A stretch of DNA of 64,000 bases, taken from contig QKWM01000004.1 of the NCBI GenBank assembly GCA_003248315.1, positions 2,663,001-2,727,000 of the forward strand, given 5' to 3'. Source of the DNA: Streptomyces sp. SW4 (GTDB lineage: Bacteria > Actinomycetota > Actinomycetes > Streptomycetales > Streptomycetaceae). Below are positions 29,946 to 37,053 of this stretch, piece after piece (position 1 is the stretch's first letter; every line of letters begins with the position of its first letter). The position numbers and the translations under genes were made by a program. Below the pieces are notes generated by a model. It ran no database searches, was not told where the DNA came from, and saw only the letters and a program-made list of their open reading frames with translations.

Positions 29946-30877
29946 TCAGGTGTCGGACCGGAGAGGCCCGTCGGGGGCGCCGGCGGCGGACGGCCGGTTC
30001 GTGCGCAGGGCGTTGGGCGTGAGACCGAGGTGCCGGCGCATCGTGCGCGTGAGGTGGCTCTGGTCGGCGAAGCCGCACGCGCCGGCGATGTCGGCGATCG
30101 CGGTGTCGGTGGTGAGCAGGGCCCGGCGGGCCCGTTCGAGCCGCTGGCCGAGGACGTACTGGTGCGGGGAGCGCCCGGTGGCGGCGCGGAAGACCCGGGT
30201 GAAGTGGGACGGGCTCACGGCGGCGATCCGGGCGAGGTCCTCCAGGGTGATCCGTTCGGCGAGGTGGGTGTGGATGTAGTCGGTGACCTGCGCCAGCCGG
30301 CGCGGCGGCAGACCGGCGGGAGCGGCGGCGAGGCCGTTGCCCGGGAACCGGCGGTCTTGATCACGTGGGCCGCGACCGCCTGGACCAGCGACTGGGCGTA
30401 GAGGGGGTCGGCGGGACCCTTCTGCTCGTACTCCAGGACGAGACGTTCCACCATCATGGCGAGGAACGGGTCGGTGCGGTGGTAGTCCGGGGTGATCTCC
30501 AGGGTGCCGCGGAAGCCGCCCTCGTCGGCGAGCTTCTCCAGCCAGGTGGGGTCGAGGGCGACGAGCATCAGCTCGACGTCGTCCTCCCAGCGGGGCCGGG
30601 AGGCCCATCCGGCCGGGTTGATCAGGGACTGTCCCCGGTGGAAGCGTTCCCTGCGGGCCTGCCCGTCGGCGCTCCAGCGCAGATTCGTCGACGTGCCCGC
30701 GTGCACCACCAGCACGTGCGAGCCGGGGCCGACCGGGGGCTGGGCGACGGGATGCTTCCCGGCGGCGAGCTCTCTGTCGCGCTCCACGACCGCGTGGCCG
30801 AGGTCGGGTCCGCTGCCCGACAGATGCACGAGATGGGGCTTGATCAGCGACGTCACCGGACTCGACACGTCCTCCAT
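29946..30877 (-). CDS. AraC-family transcriptional regulator (one frameshift)
   Basis: From ATG 30877, about 310 codons. The N-terminal cupin-like sensor (SHVLVVHAGTSTNLRWSADG, RRERFHRGQSLINPAGW) is followed, after a base lost near 30345, by two helix-turn-helix motifs. These are ITLEDLARIAAVSPSHFTRVF with RAATGRSPHQYV, and TAIADIAGACGFADQSHLTR with TMRRHLGLTP. It is divergent from the SDR gene and probably controls it. The ATG lacks a good ribosome site. Confidence 0.88.
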
Positions 30878-30952
30878 TATCGGCGGGCCCGTCCTTGATC
30901 GCACAGATCCGTCCGGGTCCGGAGCCGGGGCGGGAGCCGGATCCGGGGCCGG

Positions 30953-31024
30953 GGCCGGGGTCAGGGCCGGGAGCGGCACCGGATGCGGGGCCGGGGTCAG
31001 GGCCGGGAGCGGCACCGGATGCGG
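30953..31024. repeat. 36-bp tandem duplication in the AraC/SDR spacer
   Basis: Two perfect 36-bp copies (30953-30988 and 30989-31024), followed by shorter decayed copies to about 31085, within a 333-bp G/C-only spacer. On the minus strand the frame is open upstream of the AraC start and reads Pro/Ala/Asp repeats. An extended N-terminus cannot be excluded. Confidence 0.7.
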
Positions 31025-31210
31025 GTCCGGGAGCGGCACCGGACGCGGGGCCGGATGCGGGTCCGGGAGCGGGGCCGGATGCGGCAGGCGGTGGACCGCG
31101 CGAGTTTCCGTGATCCGTTCGTTCCAGGACCGCCGGAACGTTCAAGAACGCGGCTTGCCCGGCGGGCGACAGTGACGGTGCACCTCGTACCGACACCGGA
31201 AGGAACCCCC

Positions 31211-31968
31211 ATGAGCGCGAACCACTCGCTGTCCGGCAAGACCGTCCTGGTCGGAGCCGGTGCGAAGAACCTCGGCGGCCTGATCAGCACCACCGTGGCC
31301 CGGGACGGCGCCAACGTGGTGATCCACTACCACTCCGACGCCACCGCCCCGGACGCGCGGCGCACCGCCGAGGCCGTCGAGGCGGCCGGCGGCAAGGCCC
31401 TGACCGTCCAGGGCGACCTGTCGGACGTGAGCGAGGTCGAGCGGCTCTTCGCCACCGCCAAGGACCACTTCGGCGGCATCGACGTCGCCGTCAACACGGC
31501 GGGCATGGTGCTGCGCAAGCCCATCGTGGAGACCACGGAAGAGGAGTACGACCGGATGTTCGCGGTCAACTCCAAGGCGGCGTACTTCTTCATCCGCGAG
31601 GCCGGCCGGCACCTCGACGACAACGGCAAGGTGATCACCATCGTCACCTCGCTGCTCGCCGCGTTCACCGACGGCTACTCCACCTACGCGGGCGCCAAGG
31701 CCCCCGTCGAGCACTTCACCCGGGCCGCCGCCAAGGAGTTCGCCGCCCGCGGCATCTCCGTCAACAACATCGCCCCCGGCCCGATGGACACCCCGTTCTT
31801 CTACGGCCAGGAGACCCGGAGCGCGTGGAGTTCCACAAGTCGCAGGCGCTGGGCAACGACCTCACCAAGATCGAGGACATCGTGCCGCTGGTGACCTTCC
31901 TGGCCACCGACGGCTGGTGGATCACCGGCCAGACCCTCTTCGCCAACGGCGGCTACACGACCCGCTGA
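31211..31968 (+). CDS. short-chain dehydrogenase/reductase (one frameshift)
   Basis: Starts at ATG 31211 behind AGGAA. It has a Rossmann-fold SDR dinucleotide loop (VLVGAGAKNLGGLI), the NTAG motif, a catalytic Ser in IVTSLLAAF, YxxxK as YAGAK, and the C-terminal ITGQTLFANGG. The frame is lost near 31815, where one C is missing in ETPERVEF. About 253 codons; a cytoplasmic NAD(P)-dependent oxidoreductase of unknown substrate. It is divergent from the AraC regulator. Confidence 0.88.
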
Positions 31969-32054
31969 CGGCCCGTTTCCCCACGGGCCGTTGCCGGGAG
32001 AACACCGGCAGGGGCGCTTCGGCGGCGTGGCGAAGCGCCCCTCGCTTGGGGCCG

Positions 32055-32389
32055 TCAGGGCAGGTCGCGACGGACCAGTGCCTGGGCGAACGGTTCTTTG
32101 GTGGCCCGGGCGTGAGCCATCCGCTCGCGCACCTCGCCGAGAGTGCGGGGGCGGTAGCCGGGCCGCCGCAGCAGCTCTTGTGGAAGCGCACGCCCGCGTG
32201 CAGCAGCACGGAGAGGACGCGCCAGGCGGCGGTGTCCCGCCTCCTGGGCGCCGCGAACGCCGAGCCGACGTGGACCAGCGGCCCGGCACAGCGTGGACAG
32301 ACCCGGTCGCGGTCGTAGCGGCCGGGGTAGGGCTGCTTGTACGAGGCCCGGCAGGGCAGGCAGACGTACGAGGTCTTTGCGTGGGCCAT
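32055..32389 (-). CDS. small zinc-ribbon protein (one frameshift)
   Basis: From ATG 32389 (MAHAKTSYVCLPCRASYKQP). CxxC pairs CLPC and CPRC, plus a later Cys (FHKSC), suggest a zinc ribbon. After a base lost near 32175 it ends GPGYRPRTLGEVRERMAHAR and VRRDLP. Near-identical small proteins in Streptomyces are often labelled deoxyxylulose-5-phosphate synthase, but at about 112 residues there is no such enzyme domain and that label should not be used. It is probably a nucleic-acid or ribosome-associated zinc protein. Confidence 0.75.
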
Positions 32390-32512
32390 GCGGGAAGGGT
32401 AGAGCCGCCGCAGCGTCGGGCTCGACGGACTTTCCGGCAGGCTGCCCGGGCTCCTCGGCAGATGCTCGGGTCCGGGGGGCCTCTCCGGCCCTCGATGCGG
32501 CCGGCACACGCA

Positions 32513-32545
32513 GGAGCCCTCCCGTCCGCTGGACGGGAGGGCTCC
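32513..32545. terminator. 15-bp perfect hairpin beyond the displaced tRNA end
   Basis: GGAGCCCTCCCGTCC, 3-nt loop, then its exact complement (32531-32545). It lies 16 bp past the tRNA-like fragment in the direction a leftward tRNA transcript would run, so it is probably the original tRNA terminator. Confidence 0.8.
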
Positions 32546-32560
32546 GCCTGGTGTTTCCGT

Positions 32561-32594
32561 GTGCCCCGGCAGGATTCGAACCTGCGACACCCGC
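32561..32594 (-). repeat. displaced tRNA-Arg 3' end, putative att site
   Basis: 31 nt (32564-32594) are identical to 36895-36925. They cover the 3' anticodon stem, variable loop, whole T-arm and most of the acceptor of the tRNA-Arg gene. There is one G fewer in the acceptor run, and the 5' half of a tRNA is absent. The geometry fits attR of an element integrated in the tRNA 3' end. Confidence 0.7.
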
Positions 32595-32609
32595 ATTGGG
32601 AGAGTGATT

Positions 32610-33117
32610 CTCGAACCCTCGCCCGCCGCTGGCGCTCCTTCCCCATCACCGAGGTTCTCGCGCTCCTCAGCGGCGCGATCGTTTTGGTGTGGCTGCGGGA
32701 TCGACGCCGCCGACCGGCGCGCGGAGCAGCTGGCGAGGGAAGCGAACCGGTGGGGAACGGCCGTGTCGACGCTCGCGGGAAAAACGTGCGGGCTCTGCGC
32801 GCGCAGGTGAAGGCGAACGGGGAAACCCCCGTCCCGCCGACCCCGGAGTCGGCTGTGGAAGACCTCCCGAGCGGATCCGGGTGCCCGTGCCGACCCCGGG
32901 CCCGCCGGGCCCTCGCGGCGAGCCGGAGAAGCCCGGCGAGCCGCGGGCCTGCAGGCCCCCCTCGTGCCCGGCGGGGTACAGCCTCCAGCCATCGCCCGAT
33001 GCCCCGGACGCCCTTGTGTGCCGCCGCGACGACGCCCCCGCCGGCGAGAACGGTGACGCACCGCCGACGAGCCCTCTGGCGTTGGCTCTGGACCTGCAGT
33101 GCCGCCAGTACCCGTGA
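32610..33117 (+). pseudogene. broken membrane-protein gene inside the island
   Basis: Pieces of a small protein appear in different frames. FPITEVLALLSGAIVLVWLRD forms a membrane helix, then REANRWGTAVSTLAGKTCGL follows, then Pro-rich segments ending SPLALALDLQCRQYP and TGA 33115-33117, just before a hairpin. No intact start or frame exists. It could be a decayed transfer-region (Spd-like) gene, but that is a guess. Confidence 0.3.
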
Positions 33118-33126
33118 CGGCAGGTC

Positions 33127-33148
33127 CCCATCGTCTTCGGGCGATGGG
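33127..33148. terminator. hairpin between island fragment and XRE gene
   Basis: CCCATCG, 8-nt loop, CGATGGG, followed on the + strand by CGCCGTTTCG. It sits in a convergent position, 10 bp after the upstream stop codon. Confidence 0.5.
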
Positions 33149-33158
33149 CGCCGTTTCG

Positions 33159-34013
33159 TCATGTCAGGGGGTTGAGCGCCCGCCGGGCCCGGGCGATGAC
33201 GTTCTGGGCGTCCGTGCCGTACACCGCAGACTCGCGCAGCGTTTCCCACACCCGCACGTATGAGGCGACCGTTGCGGCGTCATCGAGCCACAGCTCGGCG
33301 TGCCAGTCCTCTGTGATGACCAGTTCCTGGTCGAGGACCCAGAAGCCGTTCGCGGCCGGCACCTTCAGCGACGCGCCGAGCGGAACGACACCCAACTCCA
33401 CGGTGTCCATACCGATCATCCCGGTGAGCCGGTCCAGCTGGGCAACGAGCACGGAGGGCGGGCAGACCAGGGCGTGCAGCGCAGCTTCCCAGACCAGTGC
33501 GCGGAAGACGCGGCCGCCCCGGTACAGCCATGCCTGCCGCTCCATCCGGGACCGCACCGCCTCCTCCGTGTCCCGCTTCGTCCCGTGCAGGTCCGCGTAC
33601 CGGAGGAAGATGTGCCGCGCGTAGTCGGCGGTCTGGAGCATGCCCGGGATGACGGCTTCCTCCCAGGCCTGGATGACGCGCGCCCGGTCGACGGCCGCGT
33701 TCCAGGTGTCCTGGACGGGCCGGTGGCCGGCGGCCAACTGTCGCCGCCAGGAGCGGATGTGCGACTCGAAGCCGCGGAGCCGAGCGAGAAGTTCTTCGGT
33801 CGCGTCGGGCCGGCCGACGGCTTCGGCCCATGCGCGGAGGTCGTCGCTGGTGGCGGTCTGCCGGCCGCCCTCCAGCTTGTACACCTTGGAGTGGACCCAG
33901 CCGAGCCGCTCGGCGAGCTGGGGCCCGGTGAGGCGGCCACCAGCAGCCGAGAGGCGCAGCTCACGCAGGCGCGCGCCGAGGGCCTCCCGGGCCTGCTGGT
34001 AGTCCGTGCTCAC
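33159..34013 (-). CDS. XRE-family regulator with DUF5753 domain (island)
   Basis: 284 residues from GTG 34013. It has an N-terminal XRE helix-turn-helix (LTGPQLAERLGWVHSKVYKLEGGRQTA), then DUF5753 with QAWEEAVIPGMLQTADYARHI, VFRALVWEAALHALVCPPSV and NGFWVLDQELVITEDWHAELWL. This is the same architecture as the regulator at 15885 but clearly diverged. Its partner here is not DUF397 but the DUF6879-like gene 10 bp upstream on the same strand, a frequent alternative pairing. The frame is intact. Confidence 0.9.
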   Translation of the reverse strand: MSTDYQQAREALGARLRELRLSAAGGRLTGPQLAERLGWVHSKVYKLEGGRQTATSDDLRAWAEAVGRPDATEELLARLRGFESHIRSWRRQLAAGHRPVQDTWNAAVDRARVIQAWEEAVIPGMLQTADYARHIFLRYADLHGTKRDTEEAVRSRMERQAWLYRGGRVFRALVWEAALHALVCPPSVLVAQLDRLTGMIGMDTVELGVVPLGASLKVPAANGFWVLDQELVITEDWHAELWLDDAATVASYVRVWETLRESAVYGTDAQNVIARARRALNPLT

Positions 34014-34023
34014 CTGCGGTCGG

Positions 34024-34775
34024 TCAGCCCTTCGTGTCGAGCTGGGCGGCGAACTCGTCGTAGGGGACGGAGGCGTGGACCGCGGCGTCCCTCACCTGGC
34101 AGTACCGCAGCACTTCAGCAGGCTCGGTGATGATCTCGACGTCGTGGAACACGTCCTCGGCGTCGAAGCGGAGGATGGCCACGAGACGACTGTCGAAGAT
34201 CCAGAAGTCCTCTGCCGGGAGGTGCGCCCGCTCGGCGTCCTCCCGCCACAGGTTCCGCACGTCCTCGCCGGTGGCCGCGTTGCACCGCGCGTACGAGAGC
34301 AGGAACAGCTGGCCCTCGGTCGGCGGATTGTCGACGACGCGCACCCGACCGACGTACTTCCCGCCTGCGTCTGGCGGCGGATGTTCCGGCACCAGTCACT
34401 GTCCAGGTCCGTCGGGGCCTGGCCGGTGTCCAGGAAGGTGGCGTACCCAGCGTCCTCCCGGTCGGAGGCATAGCCGCGGCGGGTCTCCAGGTGCCACGCC
34501 GAATGCTCAAACGTCTCGAAGAGCCGGCCGAACTCCTCGATGTCGATCAGCCTGGGCACGCGGTGCATCTCCTTCGGGCCGTGGTTCACGAGCAGTTCGC
34601 GGGGTACGACGATCGCCGCGTCGCCAGGGCCGAAGTGCTGGAGCTGGCGCAGCTCGGCGGGGTCGGTGACGGGCGTCCCCTGCACGATGATCTCACCGGT
34701 GTCCGCATCCTCATGCACAGCCGGGCAGCTGCCGTTTTTGCTGTCGGTGCCGTTGAACCGCAGTCGTCGCGTCAT
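34024..34775 (-). CDS. small-domain/DUF6879 fusion, partner of the island XRE regulator (one frameshift)
   Basis: From ATG 34775 with GGAGGGG. The N-terminal 75 residues (TGEIIVQGTPVTDPAELRQL, DAAIVVPRELLVNHG) form the small acidic domain often encoded separately. It runs without a stop into a DUF6879 domain: EFGRLFETFEHSAWHLETRR, then after a base lost near 34375 LSYARCNAATGEDVRNLWRE and ERAHLPAEDFWIFDSRLVAI. A GTG inside (VPRLIDIEEF) with AAGGAG 9 nt upstream could start DUF6879 separately. Likely an effector or antirepressor of the adjacent XRE protein. Confidence 0.75.
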
Positions 34776-34948
34776 GGTCCCCTCCGTGGTCGGTCTCCGG
34801 GTCGCCTTCAGCATCACCACGCCAGGCGCCGCCTTCTACAGCCTGCGCCCGCCTCCGTGAGACCAAGAGAGAACATCCGGCCATGCTGCGGGAACATTCG
34901 AGAACACTGCATGGTGGCGGCCGTTATGACCCTCGTACGGTCCCGGAC

Positions 34949-35156
34949 ATGGCCACCCCGCAGCAGTCGACCGAGGTCGACCCCTTCGCCGCCGTGGAGT
35001 CGCTCCGCGCGGCCCTCGACGGCGCCCGGCATCGTGCTGCCGTCCCTCGCCGTGGACGCGGCCACCCCGAGCCCGGCCCTGGTGGACCTCGGCCGCGTCC
35101 GCGCCGACGTCGCCCTGCGCCTGGCCCACGCACTCCAGAGAAGGGCCGCAGCATGA
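34949..35156 (+). CDS. small island protein, first of three coupled genes (one frameshift)
   Basis: MATPQQSTEVDPFAAVESLR from ATG 34949. After one extra C near 35030 it continues GIVLPSLAVDAATPSPALVD and ends ALRLAHALQRRAAA. About 69 residues, helical and acidic at the N-terminus. Its TGA overlaps the next ATG (ATGA). Similar small proteins sit beside XRE/DUF397 loci in Streptomyces; the function is unknown. Confidence 0.55.
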
Positions 35157-35467
35157 CCACCGTCGTACCCGAGGTGCTGGCGGTCCTCACCCTCCCGGAC
35201 CCCGAGTCCCTGACGGACGCTCAGCGCCGCGGCGCCGTCTGCCTCTGGGGCAGCGAGCGACTCACCGCCGAGACGGCCGTGGACCTTGGCGAGCACACCG
35301 GCCCGATCGGCCGCTGGTGGCCGCGGGCCTGCCGCGAGCACGCCTCCCAGCGGGCGCAGCGCGCCCTGCTCGACCACGCGCCCGCGTGCGACGACTGCCG
35401 CGGCCCGGCCGAGTGCGAGGTCACCTTGGCCCTGTACCGGCTGATCCGCGCAGGGTGGGAGCGATGA
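35153..35467 (+). CDS. small Cys-containing island protein, translationally coupled
   Basis: 104 residues. Features are a LTLPDPESLTDAQRRGAVCL start, WWPRACREHASQRAQRALL, and C-terminal DHAPACDDCRGPAECEVTLA. The Cys/His spacing (C-x2-C with a nearby C and H) could bind zinc. It overlaps both neighbours by ATGA, so the three are translated as a unit. No characterised family is recognised. Confidence 0.7.
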   Translation: MTTVVPEVLAVLTLPDPESLTDAQRRGAVCLWGSERLTAETAVDLGEHTGPIGRWWPRACREHASQRAQRALLDHAPACDDCRGPAECEVTLALYRLIRAGWER

Positions 35468-35772
35468 GGCCCGAGGCTCTGCCGGTGCCGCCGCCGTTCA
35501 TGTGGGCCTGCCAGCGGTGTTCCGATCTGCTGCTCCAGCTCGGCGACGGCCTCGAAGCGGCGGCCGTGGACCCGTGCGACGACTCGGCGGCCCGAGCACA
35601 GATCTACCTGGCCAGCCACCTGGCGATCAGTCACAGCGACGCCGTTCCTGCGGCGCACCAGGACTGCGCGCACTGTGACCGCTTCGCGCGGTTCGCCGAT
35701 TCCCCGGAGCTGTGGGCGGAGCACCGGGCGCGGTCGCTGTTCCTGCCGCCGGAGATAGCCCGCCAGGCCTAG
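35464..35772 (+). CDS. small Cys/His-rich island protein, translationally coupled
   Basis: 102 residues. FMWACQRCSDLLLQLGDGLE and a C-terminal AAHQDCAHCDRFARFADSPE give two CxxC pairs with flanking His, consistent with a zinc-binding fold. HLAISHSDAVPAAH lies between them. The ATG overlaps the preceding stop. It ends 72 bp before the next small gene. Function unknown; the pairing with the previous Cys-rich protein suggests a complex. Confidence 0.7.
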   Translation: MRPEALPVPPPFMWACQRCSDLLLQLGDGLEAAAVDPCDDSAARAQIYLASHLAISHSDAVPAAHQDCAHCDRFARFADSPELWAEHRARSLFLPPEIARQA

Positions 35773-35843
35773 GCCCCGCAGACCCCCGTTGGTGCCGTAG
35801 GGCGAACGCGGTGCCAGCGGGCCCAACATGTGAGAGGACGACC

Positions 35844-36404
35844 ATGCCGCAGGACTCCAAGGAGGCCGTGCAACGAGCTGCCTGCTCCGCTGGCCGGGCC
35901 GCCGGTTACTGCGCCGTGGAGTACGGGCCGCGGCGGCTGACCTGCACGAAGCGCCCGCTGCACCGCGGCGACCACTACAACCACTTCTTCGAGAAGTACC
36001 CGGTTGACCCGAGGACCACCGGCAGGACACCAGTCGCTCGCGTAGCTCGCACCGACCCGCCGCCGGACCGCACTACGCCGGCCGGTCTGGCGGCGCGACC
36101 GCGGCCCGCCCCTGCCTCCCCCGTCGGGGCGGGCCGCTCACCCGATGCGCGTGAGTTCGTGCACCTCGGTGCCGATGGCGTCGGCGATGCGGATGAGGGT
36201 GTCCAGCAGGGCGGAGGTGTGTCCCTGCTCGATCCGCGAGCAGGTGGCGATGTCGATGCCGAAGCGCTCGCACACCTCGCGTTGAGGCATGTTGTGCTGC
36301 TCGCGGACGTGCCGGATCCGTTCCCCGACCTGGCGGCGGCGGGCGATGGCCCGTTCGTCGGGCGGGGTGGGGCGTGGCACGCGTCCACGCTCTCCACGCC
36401 ATGA
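35844..36404 (+). CDS. small island protein; C-terminal half doubtful
   Basis: Starts at ATG 35844 behind GAGAGGAC. The first 55 residues look real, with three Cys and a His pair (ACSAGRAAGYCAVEYGPRRL, TCTKRPLHRGDHYNHFF). After about 36010 the sequence becomes Pro/Arg/Thr-rich. From 36138 it runs antisense through the XRE gene on the other strand, which has the better coding pattern. The true protein probably ends near 36100-36140, with a missed stop or a frameshift. Confidence 0.5.
   Translation: MPQDSKEAVQRAACSAGRAAGYCAVEYGPRRLTCTKRPLHRGDHYNHFFEKYPVDPRTTGRTPVARVARTDPPPDRTTPAGLAARPRPAPASPVGAGRSPDAREFVHLGADGVGDADEGVQQGGGVSLLDPRAGGDVDAEALAHLALRHVVLLADVPDPFPDLAAAGDGPFVGRGGAWHASTLSTP
36138..36380 (-). 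CDS. minimal XRE helix-turn-helix protein
   Basis: 80 residues from GTG 36380. The whole protein is one XRE domain: RRRQVGERIRHVREQHNMPQ, REVCERFGIDIATCSRIEQG, LLDTLIRIADAIGTEVHEL. Such single-domain repressors control prophage or mobile-element promoters, or act as antitoxins. It is the second regulator of the island, near its right end. Confidence 0.8.
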   Translation of the reverse strand: MPRPTPPDERAIARRRQVGERIRHVREQHNMPQREVCERFGIDIATCSRIEQGHTSALLDTLIRIADAIGTEVHELTRIG

Positions 36405-36683
36405 TCAAAATGGATTAGGGCCGACCCTGATTTGTTTGATCTTGGACGGGGTGGGAGCACAGCGGTCACTGAACGACCACTCAGCCCTGCGGCGGCCGTC
36501 TGGCAAATGCCGCAGGGCTACCTGTGTCGTGCAGAAATCGAACTCCTGTTCACGAGAATGGGTGATACCCGCGCGCGGCTACCGCTGGTAGAAGCGGACA
36601 CCAACTGGCGTAGACCCCTCTACGGACCCAAGCGTGCCGGGCGCCACAGGGACGGTGCCCCCTCTCGGTGGTGGCCCGGCACA
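36405..36683. other. island spacer without clear gene
   Basis: AT-richer than its surroundings (for example around 36415-36440 and 36520-36560). An open frame on + from 36432 contains IELLFTRMGDTRARLPLVEA but has no ribosome site and ends in low-complexity sequence. I do not call a gene. Its composition suggests imported DNA. Confidence 0.4.
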
Positions 36684-36716
36684 CAACCCCCGCCTCCTGT
36701 AGGAGCGCGGGGGTTG
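36684..36716 (+). terminator. two-tier hairpin terminator
   Basis: The outer stem CAACCCCCGC/GCGGGGGTTG and the inner stem CTCCT/AGGAG are followed by GTTGTGT. A strong intrinsic terminator inside the island. Confidence 0.7.
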
Positions 36717-36792
36717 GTTGTGTCCGCCCCCACCTGCGGCGACGTCATGATCGGTTAGGAGACGGACCCCCGTAGCGAGGGTGTATTCAGCC

Positions 36793-36812
36793 TGTAGGCA
36801 GTGTGTAGGCAG
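36793..36812. repeat. direct repeats beside the tRNA att site
   Basis: TGTAGGCAG occurs at 36793-36801 and 36804-36812 (11-bp period), about 80 bp from the tRNA 3' end, on the element side. This is where arm-type integrase or excisionase sites lie in integrative elements. Confidence 0.4.
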
Positions 36813-36834
36813 ACTGGGACACGACGGTAGGAGA

Positions 36835-36874
36835 AAGGCCCCGGGCCCCCAGTGAACTGGGATTTCCGGGCCTT
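36835..36874 (-). terminator. tRNA-Arg terminator
   Basis: On the minus strand, AAGGCCCGG and CCGGGGCCTTT flank an inner CCCAGT/ACTGGG stem and run into TTTCTCC, starting 18 bp after the tRNA 3' end. Confidence 0.7.
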
Positions 36875-36891
36875 AGCCCTGTTCAACGCTG

Positions 36892-36964
36892 TGCCCCCGG
36901 CAGGATTCGAACCTGCGACACCCGCTTTAGGAGAGCGGTGCTCTATCCCCTGAGCTACGAAGGC
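36892..36964 (-). tRNA. tRNA-Arg (anticodon CCU)
   Basis: A 73-nt cloverleaf without encoded CCA. Acceptor GCCTTCG/CGGGGGC has two G-U pairs. The D-stem is GCTC/GAGC. Anticodon stem CCGCT/AGCGG has loop CTCCTAA, so the anticodon CCU reads the rare codon AGG. The T-stem is GCAGG/CCTGC with loop TTCGAAT. The discriminator is A. Its 3' 31 nt recur at 32564-32594. Confidence 0.95.
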
Positions 36965-37053
36965 CGGGCTGTGTCCGGGCGGTGCCGGCCCGGTAGGGCT
37001 GGACCACCGCGGACAGTGTAGCGGGTGGGGGTGGGGTCCGCCGGGGGCGACGG

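Larger units (their letters stand above)
32561..36925. mobile_element. putative integrative element or its remnant at tRNA-Arg(CCU)
   Basis: A 4.3-kb segment is bounded by direct repeats of the tRNA 3' end. It contains XRE regulators, a DUF6879-like fusion and small coupled genes of the kind found in actinomycete mobile elements. No integrase, excisionase, Rep or FtsK-like transfer gene is visible, so it is either a deletion remnant or a cargo island mobilised in trans. Base use is slightly less GC-rich in places, such as 36400-36620. Confidence 0.6.

Noticed and set aside
30900..31095. CRISPR-like repeat array
   Set aside because: The units are adjacent tandem duplications of 36 bp without unique spacers, and no cas gene is present. 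The same holds for the other GC-rich arrays.
32055..32389. Deoxyxylulose-5-phosphate synthase
   Set aside because: The name is often attached to this small family, but the protein is about 112 residues with CxxC pairs and lacks any thiamine-diphosphate enzyme domain.
32564..32594. Similarity to tRNA explained only by the universal T-arm
   Set aside because: The identity extends beyond the T-arm into the variable loop, the anticodon stem and the acceptor, 31 nt in all. It is therefore treated as a true duplication, not coincidence.
36432..36758. A gene in the island spacer
   Set aside because: No ribosome site, low-complexity end, and it runs through a strong terminator hairpin (36684-36716).
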